54,085 nucleotides of DNA, taken from contig NZ_LDRT01000079.1 of assembly GCF_001476655.1 (NCBI RefSeq), forward strand, positions 1 to 54,085, read 5' to 3'. This DNA comes from Microbacterium testaceum (GTDB lineage Bacteria; Actinomycetota; Actinomycetes; Actinomycetales; Microbacteriaceae). The stretch's first letter is position 1; every line of letters starts with the position of its first letter. Both the position numbers and the translations under genes were made by a program. The notes beneath the pieces were generated by a model. It was not told the origin of the DNA. It did no database searches and saw nothing but the letters and a program-made list of their open reading frames with translations. Positions 34,099 through 45,049 of this stretch are shown here, piece after piece.

Positions 34099-35291
34099 GG
34101 GGTGTCTTCTTTCGTCTTCACCGAAGAGCGGGTCGGCAGCGCCAGTGCCGACGCGATGCCCTCCACGGTGCGGCGGATGGTACGGGTGCGGACGGCGGTG
34201 TCGTACCAGGCGCGCGCGGTGCGGCGCAGGTCGTCACCGCCGTCGGCGACGGTGCGGATGGCCCGGGCGAGGTCGTCGGGGCGGGTGGTGGGAGCGACGA
34301 CGCCGTTGACGCCCTCGTCGATGAGTTCGGTGGCGGCGTTGCCCTCGTGCGCGACGAGGACGACCGGAGTGCCGTGGGCGTTGGCTTCGACGACCACGAG
34401 GCCGAAGCCCTCACGGCGCGAGGGGTGCACGAGCGCGAGGGCCCCGTGCAGGAGCGTGTCGAGCTCGGCATCCGAGACGAATCCGGGGAACTCCGTCCAG
34501 TCGGAGCCGCCCACGCGCTCGACCTCTGCGCGCACCGCCTCGGAGCTGGGCCCGGTGCCGAGGATCACCAGTCGGAGGTCCGGGAGGCTCTCGCGAGCGG
34601 CGGCGACGGCGGCGGGGATGACCTCGACCTGCTTGTCGGGGATATGACGGCCGACGTAGAGGACGTAGGGCGGTTCGGCCGCCGGACCGGGCGTCTCGAC
34701 CTCGGCGGCGTCGTCGATGAGCCCCGGGCTGACCAAGGGCGGGCGACGAAGGCCCTCGGTGCGCAGACGCGTCGCGGTGAGCTGGGAATGGCAGGTGGCG
34801 AGCGGGGTGAGCGCGATCGCCACGCGCTGCAGGAGCCACGCGATCGTTCCGGTGACCAGGCCCGAGTACTCCACCCACTGGCGCCGGTGCCACACCTCGA
34901 GATAGTCCACGACCACCCTCGTGCCCGATCCGAGCAGGGCCAAGCGTGCGGCGAAGACGTTGAAGATCGGCAGGCCGCTCACGATGAGAGCGGTGTAACG
35001 GCGACGGCGACGAACGAGCGCGCGGAACAGCGCGGCGGCGTAGCGCAGGGCCGCCGGGATGCGGCGCACGCCCCCGGGGGAGTACAGGCTCAGCCGGCCG
35101 GTGATCGGACGGATGCGGAAGTGCTCCTCGATCGGCGTCGGACCGTCCCACTGCACGGCCGTGAGGTAGTCGACCTCGAGTCCGCGCCGTCCGAGCTCGT
35201 CGGCCTGCGCGCGGTACTGCCGCTCGCCCCCGCCGGTCGAATACGGGAACAGGCAGTCGTAGGCGACCGCGACCGTCGTCTCACGCGCCAT
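34095..35291 (-). CDS. GT4 family glycosyltransferase
   Basis: A 398-residue GT-B enzyme. The N-terminus VAVAYDCLFPYSTGGGERQY has the G-G-G-E-R acceptor-side motif. VLYVGRHIPDKQVEVIPAA starts the donor domain, and SRREGFGLVVVEANAHGTPV is a textbook E-x7-E donor motif. The ATG at 35291 is 2 bases past the previous stop. It probably adds mannose, rhamnose or a related sugar to the lipid-linked chain in the cytosol. Confidence 0.9.
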   Translation of the reverse strand: MARETTVAVAYDCLFPYSTGGGERQYRAQADELGRRGLEVDYLTAVQWDGPTPIEEHFRIRPITGRLSLYSPGGVRRIPAALRYAAALFRALVRRRRRYTALIVSGLPIFNVFAARLALLGSGTRVVVDYLEVWHRRQWVEYSGLVTGTIAWLLQRVAIALTPLATCHSQLTATRLRTEGLRRPPLVSPGLIDDAAEVETPGPAAEPPYVLYVGRHIPDKQVEVIPAAVAAARESLPDLRLVILGTGPSSEAVRAEVERVGGSDWTEFPGFVSDAELDTLLHGALALVHPSRREGFGLVVVEANAHGTPVVLVAHEGNAATELIDEGVNGVVAPTTRPDDLARAIRTVADGGDDLRRTARAWYDTAVRTRTIRRTVEGIASALALPTRSSVKTKEDTP

Positions 35292-35293
35292 CG

Positions 35294-37213
35294 TCAGCAC
35301 CCCTCGATTCGGAACAGTCGAGCCTCGGGTCCCTGGGAGTCGACGAGGACGAGATGCGCGGAGGGGACGAGATCCTGGATGCCGTCGTACGCGGTCGCTC
35401 CGTTCGGGTCGTCGATCACGTCGCGACGGCCGAAGTCGAGCACGTAGTCGATCCCGAGACGATCGACCGTCGAGCACACCGCGGGATCTGTGTCGATGTC
35501 GCGCAGGTGGGTGTTGAGGAAGAGGAGCTCGGGGGACGGGGAACCGAAGACGTGCCTCTGCGTCACCTCACGATCGGCGAGGGCGAGCGCGAGAGACGTC
35601 CCCGTCCGCGGACTGCCGATGATGAGCGCGTCGTCCGGCGTCTCGTCGTCGAGGCGCTCGAGCAGGGCGTGTTCGTCGCCGGAGAGGATGAGCGCGTCGT
35701 CGGTGTAGGCGTAGGCCTCGTGCACCTGGGAGAGGGCGATGCGGACGTTGGGGCCGAGCACGACCGAGAACACGACGAGGATCGCGACCGCGGAGGCGGT
35801 TCGGCGAGCCCACCGGGGGAACGACCACCGGGTCGCCCACCCGCGGGCGACATCGACGATCGCGAGCGCGCCGAGCGTGGCCACGGGGATCGCCGCGAGG
35901 GGGAGCAGTGCGGCCAGACGGTTCGCGTCGTTGTACCAGGGGTTCGTCAGCGCCTGCCGCACGGGGGAGTCGATGCGCAGACCCGACACCACCATGAACA
36001 GCACCACCGCGACGCCGAACACCGCGAGGACGGGGATCCACCGCGGGCGTCGGGCGACGGCCACCGCGCCCGCCGCGAGGAGGACGACGGCGACGATCGT
36101 CGGGGTGAAGCCTCGAGGTGAGGCGAGCAGGCCCTCGCCGGCGGACTGGGCCAGGTTCTGCCAGGGCGCCCAGCCCGAGTGCTCGGCACCCGTGCGGAAG
36201 ATCGACCACACGACCGCCATCACGAGGCCGAAGCCGACGACGGCGACGCCGACACCGATCACCGATGCGCGGGTGCGGGCCTCGAAGGCCCGGACGGACA
36301 GGATGCCGATGACGGACGCCGCCGCGAAGGCGAGCAGCGCCAGGAACGCATTCGGGTGGCCGAGGAAGACGCCTCCCGCGAGGAGCGCCACCAGCAACAG
36401 GGCACGGGTGAGGGCGGGCCTGCCGCGATCGTCGAGGGCCGTGACGACGGTGGAGAGAGCTGCGGGCACCATCGCGTACCCGACGAGGTTCGGGTAGAGC
36501 ACGCCCCAGTTGAAGAAGAGCGCGGGGAAGGCGCCGAAGCCGGCCGAGAGCGCCGCGGCGGTGATGTACGCGGTGCGTCGCTGGGCGAACAGCGCCCCCA
36601 CCAGCGCCATGATCGACGCCGGCCACAGCACGGAGACGAACGCGAGGTTCGCGCCGTTGACGGCGACCGGGATGGATGCGCCGGTCAGCTCGACGACGAG
36701 GGTGGTGATCGCGTGCCACCCGTTCGGGTAGAACCCGATGTCGGAGGTCGCCCCGATCTGGAACCCCGAGGCGTCGCCGTTGTGCACGGCGAGAGCGATG
36801 GCGTTGAGGTGGACGATGTTGTCGAAGCGCTGCGCGATGTTGTCGGGCGAGCCGAACGCGCGCGCGAACATCACGGTCGTGATCGCCGCGGTCGCGACGA
36901 GGGCGAGTCCTGCGGTCAGCACCGTGCGGGGTCCGGTCGGTGCCGGATCGGCTCCCGTCCCGCGCCGGAGCAGGAGGCCGATACCGACCACCACGAGGGT
37001 CAGCAGGGCCAGCGGCAGCAGGTTCCATCGCAGCCCGACGAAGTGGGCGATCGTGGAGGCAGCAGCCGCCAGCGTCACCGAGATCGCCGGTGCCAGCAGA
37101 AGGCGCTGCGGGCTGCGGACGCCCCACCCGGCCGCGATCACCGCGGCACCGGGGAGGATCAGGACCAGAACGGCGACCAGGAACGACGGAACGGCGCTGA
37201 TCCAGTCACCCAT
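35294..37213 (-). CDS. Large multi-pass membrane protein (DUF6541-like)
   Basis: A 639-residue integral membrane protein with about 14 hydrophobic segments and a C-terminal soluble part of roughly 150 residues. It resembles the DUF6541 group seen in actinobacterial glycan loci, which look like GT-C-type glycosyltransferases. The first outer loop carries RAFGSPDNIAQRFDNIVHL, with acidic residues where GT-C enzymes place a catalytic Asp; IGSPRTGTSLALALADREV lies in the tail. The ATG at 37213 is preferred: GGAG lies 9 bases upstream and the -10 box at 37250-37255 is too near the upstream in-frame GTG at 37246. It heads the minus-strand assembly operon. Confidence 0.75.
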   Translation of the reverse strand: MGDWISAVPSFLVAVLVLILPGAAVIAAGWGVRSPQRLLLAPAISVTLAAAASTIAHFVGLRWNLLPLALLTLVVVGIGLLLRRGTGADPAPTGPRTVLTAGLALVATAAITTVMFARAFGSPDNIAQRFDNIVHLNAIALAVHNGDASGFQIGATSDIGFYPNGWHAITTLVVELTGASIPVAVNGANLAFVSVLWPASIMALVGALFAQRRTAYITAAALSAGFGAFPALFFNWGVLYPNLVGYAMVPAALSTVVTALDDRGRPALTRALLLVALLAGGVFLGHPNAFLALLAFAAASVIGILSVRAFEARTRASVIGVGVAVVGFGLVMAVVWSIFRTGAEHSGWAPWQNLAQSAGEGLLASPRGFTPTIVAVVLLAAGAVAVARRPRWIPVLAVFGVAVVLFMVVSGLRIDSPVRQALTNPWYNDANRLAALLPLAAIPVATLGALAIVDVARGWATRWSFPRWARRTASAVAILVVFSVVLGPNVRIALSQVHEAYAYTDDALILSGDEHALLERLDDETPDDALIIGSPRTGTSLALALADREVTQRHVFGSPSPELLFLNTHLRDIDTDPAVCSTVDRLGIDYVLDFGRRDVIDDPNGATAYDGIQDLVPSAHLVLVDSQGPEARLFRIEGC

Positions 37214-37249
37214 ACGATCCGTCTCCGTCAGTTCCGTTTTCGACACGCC

Positions 37250-37255
37250 ATCGTA
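37250..37255 (-). promoter_or_regulatory. -10 box of the minus-strand assembly operon
   Basis: TACGAT on the minus strand should start transcription around 37242, leaving a leader of about 30 bases with GGAG before the ATG at 37213. It is divergent to the glf promoter about 60 bases away. Confidence 0.45.
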
Positions 37256-37314
37256 TCGGACGGTCTCTGCGCGCCCGCTGAGCCGTTCCGTGCGAGCGTC
37301 CAGAGGCCCGCCGG

Positions 37315-38496
<1,182 letters not shown>

Positions 38497-38503
38497 GGTC
38501 TCC

Positions 38504-40543
38504 GTGCGTGTGACCCAGGCCCCTGTGGGCCGTCCGGCTGTCGCCGGACGGGCGGACGAGGGGCGCTGGGCGTATCGCTCCGACATCGACGGTTTGCGCG
38601 CCGTGGCCATCTTGCTGGTCGTCACGTACCACGTGTGGATCGGTCGGGTCTCCGGCGGCGTCGACGTCTTCCTCATGCTGTCGGCGTTCTTCCTCACCCG
38701 GGGATTCCTGCGGCGCATGGACGGGCCCTCCCCGGTGCGGCCCGTCCTGCACCTCATCGGCATCTTCCGGCGGCTGCTCCCCGCAGCCGCCGTCACCCTG
38801 GTGGGTGTCCTCGCGCTCGCCTGGACCTTCTTCCCGCCGTCCACCTGGCGCGCGACGTGGGAGCAGACCTGGGCGTCTCTGCTGTACGTGCAGAACTGGG
38901 TGCTGGCCGCGGACTCCGTCAATTACTACGCGCGTGTCGAGACCCCGAGCCCTCTTCAGCACTTCTGGTCGATGTCCGTCCAGGGGCAGGCTTTCGTGCT
39001 GTGGGTCGTGCTGCTGGCGATCTGCCAGGCCGTCGTCCGACGCTTCCGCCTTTCTCCCGATCGCGTCGCCGGTGTGGTGTTCGGGGCGGTGTTCGTCCTG
39101 TCCCTGTGGTACTCGATCGTGCGCACGGACGCGGCGCAGCAGAGCGCGTACTTCGACACGGGCGCGCGGCTGTGGGAGTTCGCGGCGGGTTCGCTCCTGG
39201 TCATCGCCCTTCCGCATCTTCGCCTCCGCCCTCGACTCCGCGCCCTCCTCGGATGGGCCGGGCTCGGTGGGCTGCTCATCCTCGGTCTTGTCCTGGACGT
39301 GCAGGGAGGGTTCCCGGGATATCTCGCGCTCTGGCCGGTGCTGTGTGCGGCGGCCGTGGTCGTCTCCGGCAGCGGCGCGGAGGTTCGCGGACCCGCTCGG
39401 TTCTTGGCATCCCGGCCCCTCCAACTGCTCGGTCGCGACGCTTACGCGCTCTATCTGGTGCACTGGCCGCTGCTGATCACGTTCCTCGTCGTGACCGGCA
39501 GTGACGGCGCCGGCTTCGTCGGCGGGACGCTCATCATCGTGCTGTCCTTGGCTCTCGCGCGCGCCCTCACGGCGGTCGTCGACACGCCTGTGCGCGCGTG
39601 GCGGAAGAGCGACCCCTCGCGGCTGGTTCCCGTCGCCGTCCTCGTCGCGGCGACAGCAGTGGTCGTGCTCCCGCTGAGCGCGTGGCAGGTCTCGAACGAG
39701 GTACAGGCCCGCAGCATCGCCGCCCGCGCCGCCGTCACCAACCCCGGGGCGGCGGTCCTGCGCGACCCCACTCTCCCGGAGCCTCCCGCCGACGCCGCGC
39801 TTCTTCCGCTGCCGACCGCACTCGAAGAGGAGTGGATGCAACTCGACCGGCCTTGCTCCGGTGATCGCGTCCCCGAGAACGGCATCCTGAACGTCTCGTG
39901 CTGGGAGACCCCGCACACCGCGCGGGCCACGCGCACGGTCGTGGTGGTGGGTGACTCGCACTCGCAGCAGATGACGGCCGCCCTCCTGCCCGTCGCCGAA
40001 GAGAACGGGTGGGGTCTGGTCATGCTCGCCAAGGGCGGGTGCTCGATGGGGCTGGACGAGCCGGGGATGGACGACCAGTGTGACCAGTGGCGAGAGGCCG
40101 CGATCGAGCATGTGGAACGGATCCGACCGGATGCCGTCCTGACCGTGGTGACCCGCTCCGACTGGGGCGAGCTCGACGAGGCGATCCGCCCGGGCATCGA
40201 CCGCTTCCTCGATCGCATGGGCGACGCCGGGATCGAGGTCATCGGCGTGCGGGACAACCCCCGGTTCCCCTTCGACATGTACAGCTGCGTGGCGGATTCG
40301 TCCGACCCCGTGGACTGCGCCGTTCCGCGCGCAGGATCGCTCGCCGACGACAATCCCGCGGCGGTCCTGGACCGCGCGGGGGTGCAGCTGGTCGACCTGA
40401 CGCCGTGGATCTGCCCCGACGACGTCTGCGTCGGCGTGGTCGGCAACGTGGCGCTCTACCGCGACGACAACCATCTCTCGCGCACCTACGCCCGGACTCT
40501 CGCCCCCTCGCTCGTCGAACAGCTCCCGCCCAGCCTGGGATGA
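38504..40543 (+). CDS. Acyltransferase 3 / SGNH two-domain membrane acyltransferase
   Basis: A 679-residue OafA/PatB-like protein. Residues about 25-390 hold the acyltransferase-3 membrane domain: YRSDIDGLRAVAILLVV, then TYHVWIGRVSGGVDVFLML with the catalytic His. The C-terminal part is an extracellular SGNH hydrolase-like domain with the serine motif GDSHS (483-487) and the D-x-x-H motif DDNH (654-657). Such proteins O-acylate a polysaccharide outside the membrane. It is placed between glf and the second Wzm/Wzt pair, so the galactan is a likely target. Confidence 0.92.
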   Translation: MRVTQAPVGRPAVAGRADEGRWAYRSDIDGLRAVAILLVVTYHVWIGRVSGGVDVFLMLSAFFLTRGFLRRMDGPSPVRPVLHLIGIFRRLLPAAAVTLVGVLALAWTFFPPSTWRATWEQTWASLLYVQNWVLAADSVNYYARVETPSPLQHFWSMSVQGQAFVLWVVLLAICQAVVRRFRLSPDRVAGVVFGAVFVLSLWYSIVRTDAAQQSAYFDTGARLWEFAAGSLLVIALPHLRLRPRLRALLGWAGLGGLLILGLVLDVQGGFPGYLALWPVLCAAAVVVSGSGAEVRGPARFLASRPLQLLGRDAYALYLVHWPLLITFLVVTGSDGAGFVGGTLIIVLSLALARALTAVVDTPVRAWRKSDPSRLVPVAVLVAATAVVVLPLSAWQVSNEVQARSIAARAAVTNPGAAVLRDPTLPEPPADAALLPLPTALEEEWMQLDRPCSGDRVPENGILNVSCWETPHTARATRTVVVVGDSHSQQMTAALLPVAEENGWGLVMLAKGGCSMGLDEPGMDDQCDQWREAAIEHVERIRPDAVLTVVTRSDWGELDEAIRPGIDRFLDRMGDAGIEVIGVRDNPRFPFDMYSCVADSSDPVDCAVPRAGSLADDNPAAVLDRAGVQLVDLTPWICPDDVCVGVVGNVALYRDDNHLSRTYARTLAPSLVEQLPPSLG

Positions 40544-40565
40544 TCGCCGTGCAGAGGATCCCCTG

Positions 40566-41357
40566 GTGACTCCCGCGACCGTCGGCGCCCCCGGTTCGGT
40601 GAGGCGCTCCCTCCACTCGCTGTGGTTGCTGTCGTCGCGAGACCTGCGCGTGCGCTACTCCACCAGCGCCCTGGGGTACCTGTGGTCGGTGCTCGATCCG
40701 CTCGTGATGAGCGGTATCTACTGGTTCGTCTTCACCCAGGTCTTCCACCGATCGGTGGGGGAGGACCCGTACATCGTCTTCCTCATCACGGCCCTGCTGC
40801 CGTGGGTGTGGTTCAACTCCGCGGTGACGGACTTCACCAAGGCCTTCAAGAAGGACGCCCGCCTCGTGCGCTCGACGTCGATCCCGCGCTGGATCTGGGT
40901 CGATCGCATCGTGGTGAGCAAGGGCGTCGAGTTCCTCCTCTCCCTTCCCGTGCTCGTGCTGTTCGCGGTGTTCGGCGGTGCCCAGGTGTCGTGGGCGCTC
41001 CTCGCCTTCCCCCTCGCGGTGATCCTGCAGACGGTCCTCCTCGTCGGGCTCGGTCTGATCGTCGCCCCGCTGTGCGTGATGTTCGGCGACCTGGAGCGGA
41101 CGACGCGGCTCGTGCTGCGCGCGCTGTTCTACGCCTCGCCGATCATCTACGGCGTCGGCAACCTCCCGGGCGTCTTCGCCGACATCGCGGCGTTCAATCC
41201 GCTCGCGGGCATCTTCACCCTGTATCGCGTCGGTTTCTTCCCCGACCAGTGGGACACCCTCACCGTGGTCGTGGGCGCGGCGGTGAGTCTCGGCATCCTG
41301 GGTCTCGGTCTGCTGCTGTTCCCGCGACTCGAGCGCCCCGTGCTGAAGGAGCTGTGA
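40566..41357 (+). CDS. ABC-2 type polysaccharide export permease (second Wzm-like)
   Basis: A 263-residue membrane protein with about six helices. LLSSRDLRVRYSTSALGYLW is the motif before the first helix, as in mycobacterial Rv3783 and Gram-negative Wzm. AFKKDARLVRSTSIPRWIWV and RALFYASPIIYGVGNLP follow as usual. The GTG has AGAGGA about 8 bases upstream. Its stop overlaps the ATPase start (TGATG). In mycobacteria the homologous Wzm/Wzt pair exports lipid-linked galactan. Confidence 0.92.
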   Translation: MTPATVGAPGSVRRSLHSLWLLSSRDLRVRYSTSALGYLWSVLDPLVMSGIYWFVFTQVFHRSVGEDPYIVFLITALLPWVWFNSAVTDFTKAFKKDARLVRSTSIPRWIWVDRIVVSKGVEFLLSLPVLVLFAVFGGAQVSWALLAFPLAVILQTVLLVGLGLIVAPLCVMFGDLERTTRLVLRALFYASPIIYGVGNLPGVFADIAAFNPLAGIFTLYRVGFFPDQWDTLTVVVGAAVSLGILGLGLLLFPRLERPVLKEL

Positions 41358-42097
41358 TGACCGGCCCCGCGATCGAGGTGCACGGGCTCGGCGTGCGGTT
41401 CCGCCGCAACCGCCGTGGGTCCCGCAGCCTGAAGGACCTCTTCGGCGGCCGCTCGCGCCGCTCGCGTCCGGACGAGTTCTGGGCACTGCGCGACGTGTCG
41501 TTTCGCGTCCGCCCGGGAGAGGCGATCGGCGTCGTCGGCCGCAACGGCCAGGGGAAGTCGACGCTGCTCAAGCTCGTCGCGGGGGTTCTGCTCCCCGACG
41601 AGGGCGATGTCGCCGTCGAGGGAGGGGTGGCCCCGCTCATCGAGATCACGGGCGGCTTCGTCGGCGACCTGACGGTGCGCGAGAACGTCCGGCTGACGGC
41701 GGGGCTGCACGGGATGCCGCGCGCCGAGGTCGCGCGCCGCTTCGACGACATGATCGCCTTCGCCGAGATCGGCGACTTCGTCGACACCCCGTACAAGCAT
41801 CTGTCGAACGGCATGAAGGTGCGCCTGGCGTTCTCGGTCGTGTCGCAGCTCGATGAGCCGATCCTCCTCGTCGACGAGGTCCTCGCCGTCGGAGATCGCG
41901 CGTTCCGGGAGAAGTGCTATCGCCGCATCGACGAACTGCTCGCCGAGGGGCGCACGCTTTTCTTCGTCAGCCACAACGAGAAGGACCTCCGCCGGTTCTG
42001 CACGCGCGGGCTGTACCTCGACGGCGGACGGCTCGAGATGGACGCGCCGATCGCCGAGGTGCTCGAGCGCTACAACGAGGACTACGCGACGCGGTGA
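41357..42097 (+). CDS. ABC transporter ATP-binding protein (second Wzt-like, no C-terminal domain)
   Basis: A 246-residue ATPase consisting only of the nucleotide-binding domain. Walker A is GRNGQGKST (61-69), the signature is HLSNGMKVRLAFSVV and Walker B ILLVDEVLAVGDRAFREKC. It lacks the carbohydrate-binding tail present in the ATPase at 21005, so it should not read the polymer end in the same way. This matches the short mycobacterial Rv3781 type. It is coupled to the permease by TGATG. Confidence 0.93.
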   Translation: MTGPAIEVHGLGVRFRRNRRGSRSLKDLFGGRSRRSRPDEFWALRDVSFRVRPGEAIGVVGRNGQGKSTLLKLVAGVLLPDEGDVAVEGGVAPLIEITGGFVGDLTVRENVRLTAGLHGMPRAEVARRFDDMIAFAEIGDFVDTPYKHLSNGMKVRLAFSVVSQLDEPILLVDEVLAVGDRAFREKCYRRIDELLAEGRTLFFVSHNEKDLRRFCTRGLYLDGGRLEMDAPIAEVLERYNEDYATR

Positions 42098-42105
42098 GCC
42101 CGCGC

Positions 42106-42121
42106 CGCCGCGCACGCGGCG
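42106..42121. terminator. Hairpin between convergent wzt and GlfT1-like genes
   Basis: CGCCGC, a 4-base loop and GCGGCG form a perfect 6-bp hairpin in the 24-base gap between two converging genes. It could stop transcription from either side; no T-tract is present. Confidence 0.45.
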
Positions 42122-43087
42122 TCAGCCGACGGGCTGAGCGCGCTCCAGGGGCGGCATCGGCGTCCACGACGCGTCGCGCAGGATGCGTCGACCGTCGCGG
42201 AGGCCGCGGAAGAGGTGGCTCGTGCCGCGCAGTTTGCGCTCGACGACGACGAGGCGGATGAGCTCCTTGACGAACGTCAACGCCGTGCCGGCCGAGAAGG
42301 GCAGCGTCCGGTAGACCCCGAGCTCGCGATAGTACTTCTGCAGGTACGCGCGGTTGCGCATGATGTAGTACCGATACGCGTCGCTGGAGGCGTTCATGTG
42401 GCGGATGCCCATGTCCCACTGCTTGATCTCGCGCGTACGACGCAGCACGAACTCGTTCACGATGACGGAGGGCGTCTGGCGGGAGGCGAGCCACCCGTAG
42501 AGCTGGTCGTCCCAGTAGATGAAGAAGCGCGGGTCGGGCAGACCGATCTTCGAGACGATGTCGCGGTGGATGAACATGCCCTCGAAGCAGCCCGAGTTCA
42601 TCGGCTTGAACCCGGAATCGTCGAAGCCGGCGGGAGCGAAGGGGATGGGGATCGCCATCGACTCGGCGACCCGGTACTGCCAGTAGAACTCGCTGCCGTC
42701 GTAGTCGTACCGGCGGCCCTGGATGCTGCGGAAACGGGGCGTCCAGTGCCCCATGCGCGCGAGGCCGTCGGAGACCACCTCGACGTCGTCGTCCATGAGC
42801 CAGATCCACTCGGATCCGAGCTCGTACGCGACGCGCATCCCCTCACTGAAACCTCCGGAGCCGCCCGTGTTCGTCTCGAGGCGGCGGTAGACCAGCTCGG
42901 TGGGGAGGCGATCGCGGAACGATTCGACGACCTCGGTCGTGTCGTCGGTGGACGCGTTGTCGATGACGACGAGGTGCCCGGGCGCCGGGTCCATCCGCTC
43001 GATGCTTTCGAGCAGACGCGTCAGCAGATGCGTGCGGTTGTACGTGACGACGACGATGGTCGCGGTGGCCGGATCGAACGCGGTCAC
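42122..43087 (-). CDS. GlfT1-like galactofuranosyltransferase (GT2)
   Basis: A 321-residue GT2 enzyme close to mycobacterial GlfT1 (Rv3782), which adds the first galactofuranose residues to the lipid-linked linker. IVVVTYNRTHLLTRLLES and VVIDNASTDDTTEVV form the nucleotide half, NTGGSGGFSEGMRVAYELG is strongly shared with galactofuranosyltransferases, and LMDDDVEVV supplies the metal-binding D99-D101. FFIYWDDQLYGWLAS is the acceptor-side motif. The GTG overlaps the GlfT2-like stop (GTGA). Its position next to Wzm/Wzt repeats the mycobacterial arrangement. Confidence 0.88.
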   Translation of the reverse strand: MTAFDPATATIVVVTYNRTHLLTRLLESIERMDPAPGHLVVIDNASTDDTTEVVESFRDRLPTELVYRRLETNTGGSGGFSEGMRVAYELGSEWIWLMDDDVEVVSDGLARMGHWTPRFRSIQGRRYDYDGSEFYWQYRVAESMAIPIPFAPAGFDDSGFKPMNSGCFEGMFIHRDIVSKIGLPDPRFFIYWDDQLYGWLASRQTPSVIVNEFVLRRTREIKQWDMGIRHMNASSDAYRYYIMRNRAYLQKYYRELGVYRTLPFSAGTALTFVKELIRLVVVERKLRGTSHLFRGLRDGRRILRDASWTPMPPLERAQPVG

Positions 43088-44997
43088 GACTGCTCCTCGA
43101 AGGTGGCGCGCCACCGGGCCTCGGAGACGAGGTCGGGAAGAGCGCGGCGGTACTGGTCGGACAGGCGGGGCCACTCGCGCTGCAGGCGACGGTGCAGGCG
43201 CAGGCTCTCGCGCAGCATGCGGCGGTACTGCGCGCGATCGCGCGTGTAGATGTTCTGACCCGACCCGTCGGCGGCGCTGACGAGGGCGCTGTCGAAGGCC
43301 GGTACGCGCCACCAGTGGGCGTCGGCCTTGCCGAACTCGACTTCGGGCTGCGCGACGTTCTCGGGTCGCGGGGTGTGGAACCAGTGCGACAGCAGGGTGC
43401 GCAGCGTGAAGATCCGCAGACTCAGGCCGGAGGGGCTGTCGAACTGATGCTGCTTCAGGCGACGGAACACCTGGCGCCCACGGCGGGAACGCAACGGCAC
43501 ACCGGAGTCCTTGTGCACGATCGTCTCGGGGTGCTTCCGGGCGATGGCGCGTGCCTCGGGCATCGCGGTCGACAGGGTCCGACGCATGTGCGCGGGGCCC
43601 GAGAGCACGTCGCGCAGGGCCCGGTGGCGGAGTTCCACGGGGTAGTACTGCATCATCATGAGGTGCTTCAGGTCGAGACGTCGACTGTGCCGGATGAGTG
43701 TGCCGCCCTGCGGTGAGCGGGAGTGCAGGAGCGCCGCGACGATGCGGTTGCGGGCGTGGAAGTAGGCCTGCCAGTCGATCGAGTCGTCCTTGCCGACCCA
43801 CGAGACGTGCCACAGGGCGACCCCGGGCATGGAGACGGTCGGGTAACCGGCATCCCGTGCACGCAGACAGAACTCCGCGTCGTCCCATTTGATGAAGGCG
43901 GGGAGCGACAGCCCGATCTCGCGCAGGATGCTGGTGGGGATGAGGCACATCCACCAGCCGTTGTAGTCCGCGTCGAGACGCATGTGCAGCATCGGGCTCT
44001 GGCGGAGATTCGCGACGCTGAAGTCGTGGGGGAGGCGCTCCTGGTAGAGCGCCCGCCACATGAACGGGGCGTCGTCGACGACTTCGGCCCAGGCGTGGAG
44101 CTTCGGACGGTCGAGAAGATCGAACATGTGCGCGCCCACGATCGTGGGGACCGAGGCGTAGCGCCCGAAGACGACGGAACGGCGGATCGATTCCGGTTCG
44201 ATGCGGACGTCGTCGTCGAGGAGCTGCACGAAATCGCTCTCGGGACGCTGCAGGGTCTCGGTCATGGCCCGGGCGAAACCGCCCGATCCGCCGAGGTTCG
44301 GCTGACGGATGACCTCGAGGGTCTCGCCCAGGCGCGATGCCACCTCGGGGTAGGTCGCCTGGTCGGCGACGAGATCGGTGCCCTGGTCGATGAGGAAGAC
44401 GCGGTCCACGACGTCGAGCACGTCGGGCGAATCGGCGAGCGCCTGGAGAGTGTTCACGCAGTAGTCGGGCTTGTTGTACGTGGTGATGCCGATGCTGGCC
44501 TTGCCCGGGCGGACCGGCTCGTCCTCGGTCGTCCAGGCGGCGCCCTCGAACATCGCGTCCGAGCGGTCGGCGGCGACATCGAACCAGATCCAGCCGCCGT
44601 CGCTGTACTGGTCGAGGGCGAGGTCGAAGGAGGTCTCGGACGATTCGCCGCGCACCTCGCGCGTCTCGATGCGCTGCTTCGTGCCGGCACCGTTCGAGCG
44701 GTACACGAGGATCGTCAGATCGCCCGAGGTGCGAACCGTCAGGCGCACACGGCGGACCGCGGTCCAGTGCTGCCAGTACGAGGCGGGAAAGGCGTTGAAG
44801 TAGGTGCCGAACGACACACGGCGGCCCGCGACGATGCGCGCGCGATGGCGGTCCAGGATGTTGCTCAGTTGGGCGACGCTGGTCACGCGGACCGGTTCTT
44901 CGTCGATCGTCGACCACGTCTCGGGGTCGACGTAGAGCGGGAGAAGGTCGGGATCGCGGTCGAGCGGGAGCACGGCGTTCTGCAGGGTGTACGTCAC
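43084..44997 (-). CDS. GlfT2-like galactofuranosyltransferase (processive galactan polymerase)
   Basis: A 637-residue protein, essentially the length of mycobacterial GlfT2, which polymerises alternating 5- and 6-linked galactofuranose. Residues 1 to about 155 form the beta-sandwich domain of GlfT2. The GT-A core has ASIGITTYNKPDYCVNTL, NLGGSGGFARAMTETL, the metal motif LLDDDVRIE (D261-D263), YNGWWMCLIP and FIKWDDAEFCLRA (W371, D372, D373), then DSIDWQAYFHARNR. The long C-terminal part matches the alpha-helical GlfT2 region. The GTG 44997 is chosen because the beta domain starts there (TYTLQNAVLPLD). Confidence 0.93.
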   Translation of the reverse strand: MTYTLQNAVLPLDRDPDLLPLYVDPETWSTIDEEPVRVTSVAQLSNILDRHRARIVAGRRVSFGTYFNAFPASYWQHWTAVRRVRLTVRTSGDLTILVYRSNGAGTKQRIETREVRGESSETSFDLALDQYSDGGWIWFDVAADRSDAMFEGAAWTTEDEPVRPGKASIGITTYNKPDYCVNTLQALADSPDVLDVVDRVFLIDQGTDLVADQATYPEVASRLGETLEVIRQPNLGGSGGFARAMTETLQRPESDFVQLLDDDVRIEPESIRRSVVFGRYASVPTIVGAHMFDLLDRPKLHAWAEVVDDAPFMWRALYQERLPHDFSVANLRQSPMLHMRLDADYNGWWMCLIPTSILREIGLSLPAFIKWDDAEFCLRARDAGYPTVSMPGVALWHVSWVGKDDSIDWQAYFHARNRIVAALLHSRSPQGGTLIRHSRRLDLKHLMMMQYYPVELRHRALRDVLSGPAHMRRTLSTAMPEARAIARKHPETIVHKDSGVPLRSRRGRQVFRRLKQHQFDSPSGLSLRIFTLRTLLSHWFHTPRPENVAQPEVEFGKADAHWWRVPAFDSALVSAADGSGQNIYTRDRAQYRRMLRESLRLHRRLQREWPRLSDQYRRALPDLVSEARWRATFEEQS

Positions 44998-45043
44998 GAA
45001 GGGTCTTTCGTCGAAGGCGCAGGCCGTCGGGCGGCCAGCCCGG

Positions 45044-45049
45044 AGTCTA
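45044..45049 (-). promoter_or_regulatory. Candidate -10 box of the GlfT2/GlfT1 operon
   Basis: TAGACT on the minus strand contains the TAG stop codon of the upstream ligase-like gene and would give a leader of about 40 bases before the GlfT2-like GTG. Confidence 0.35.
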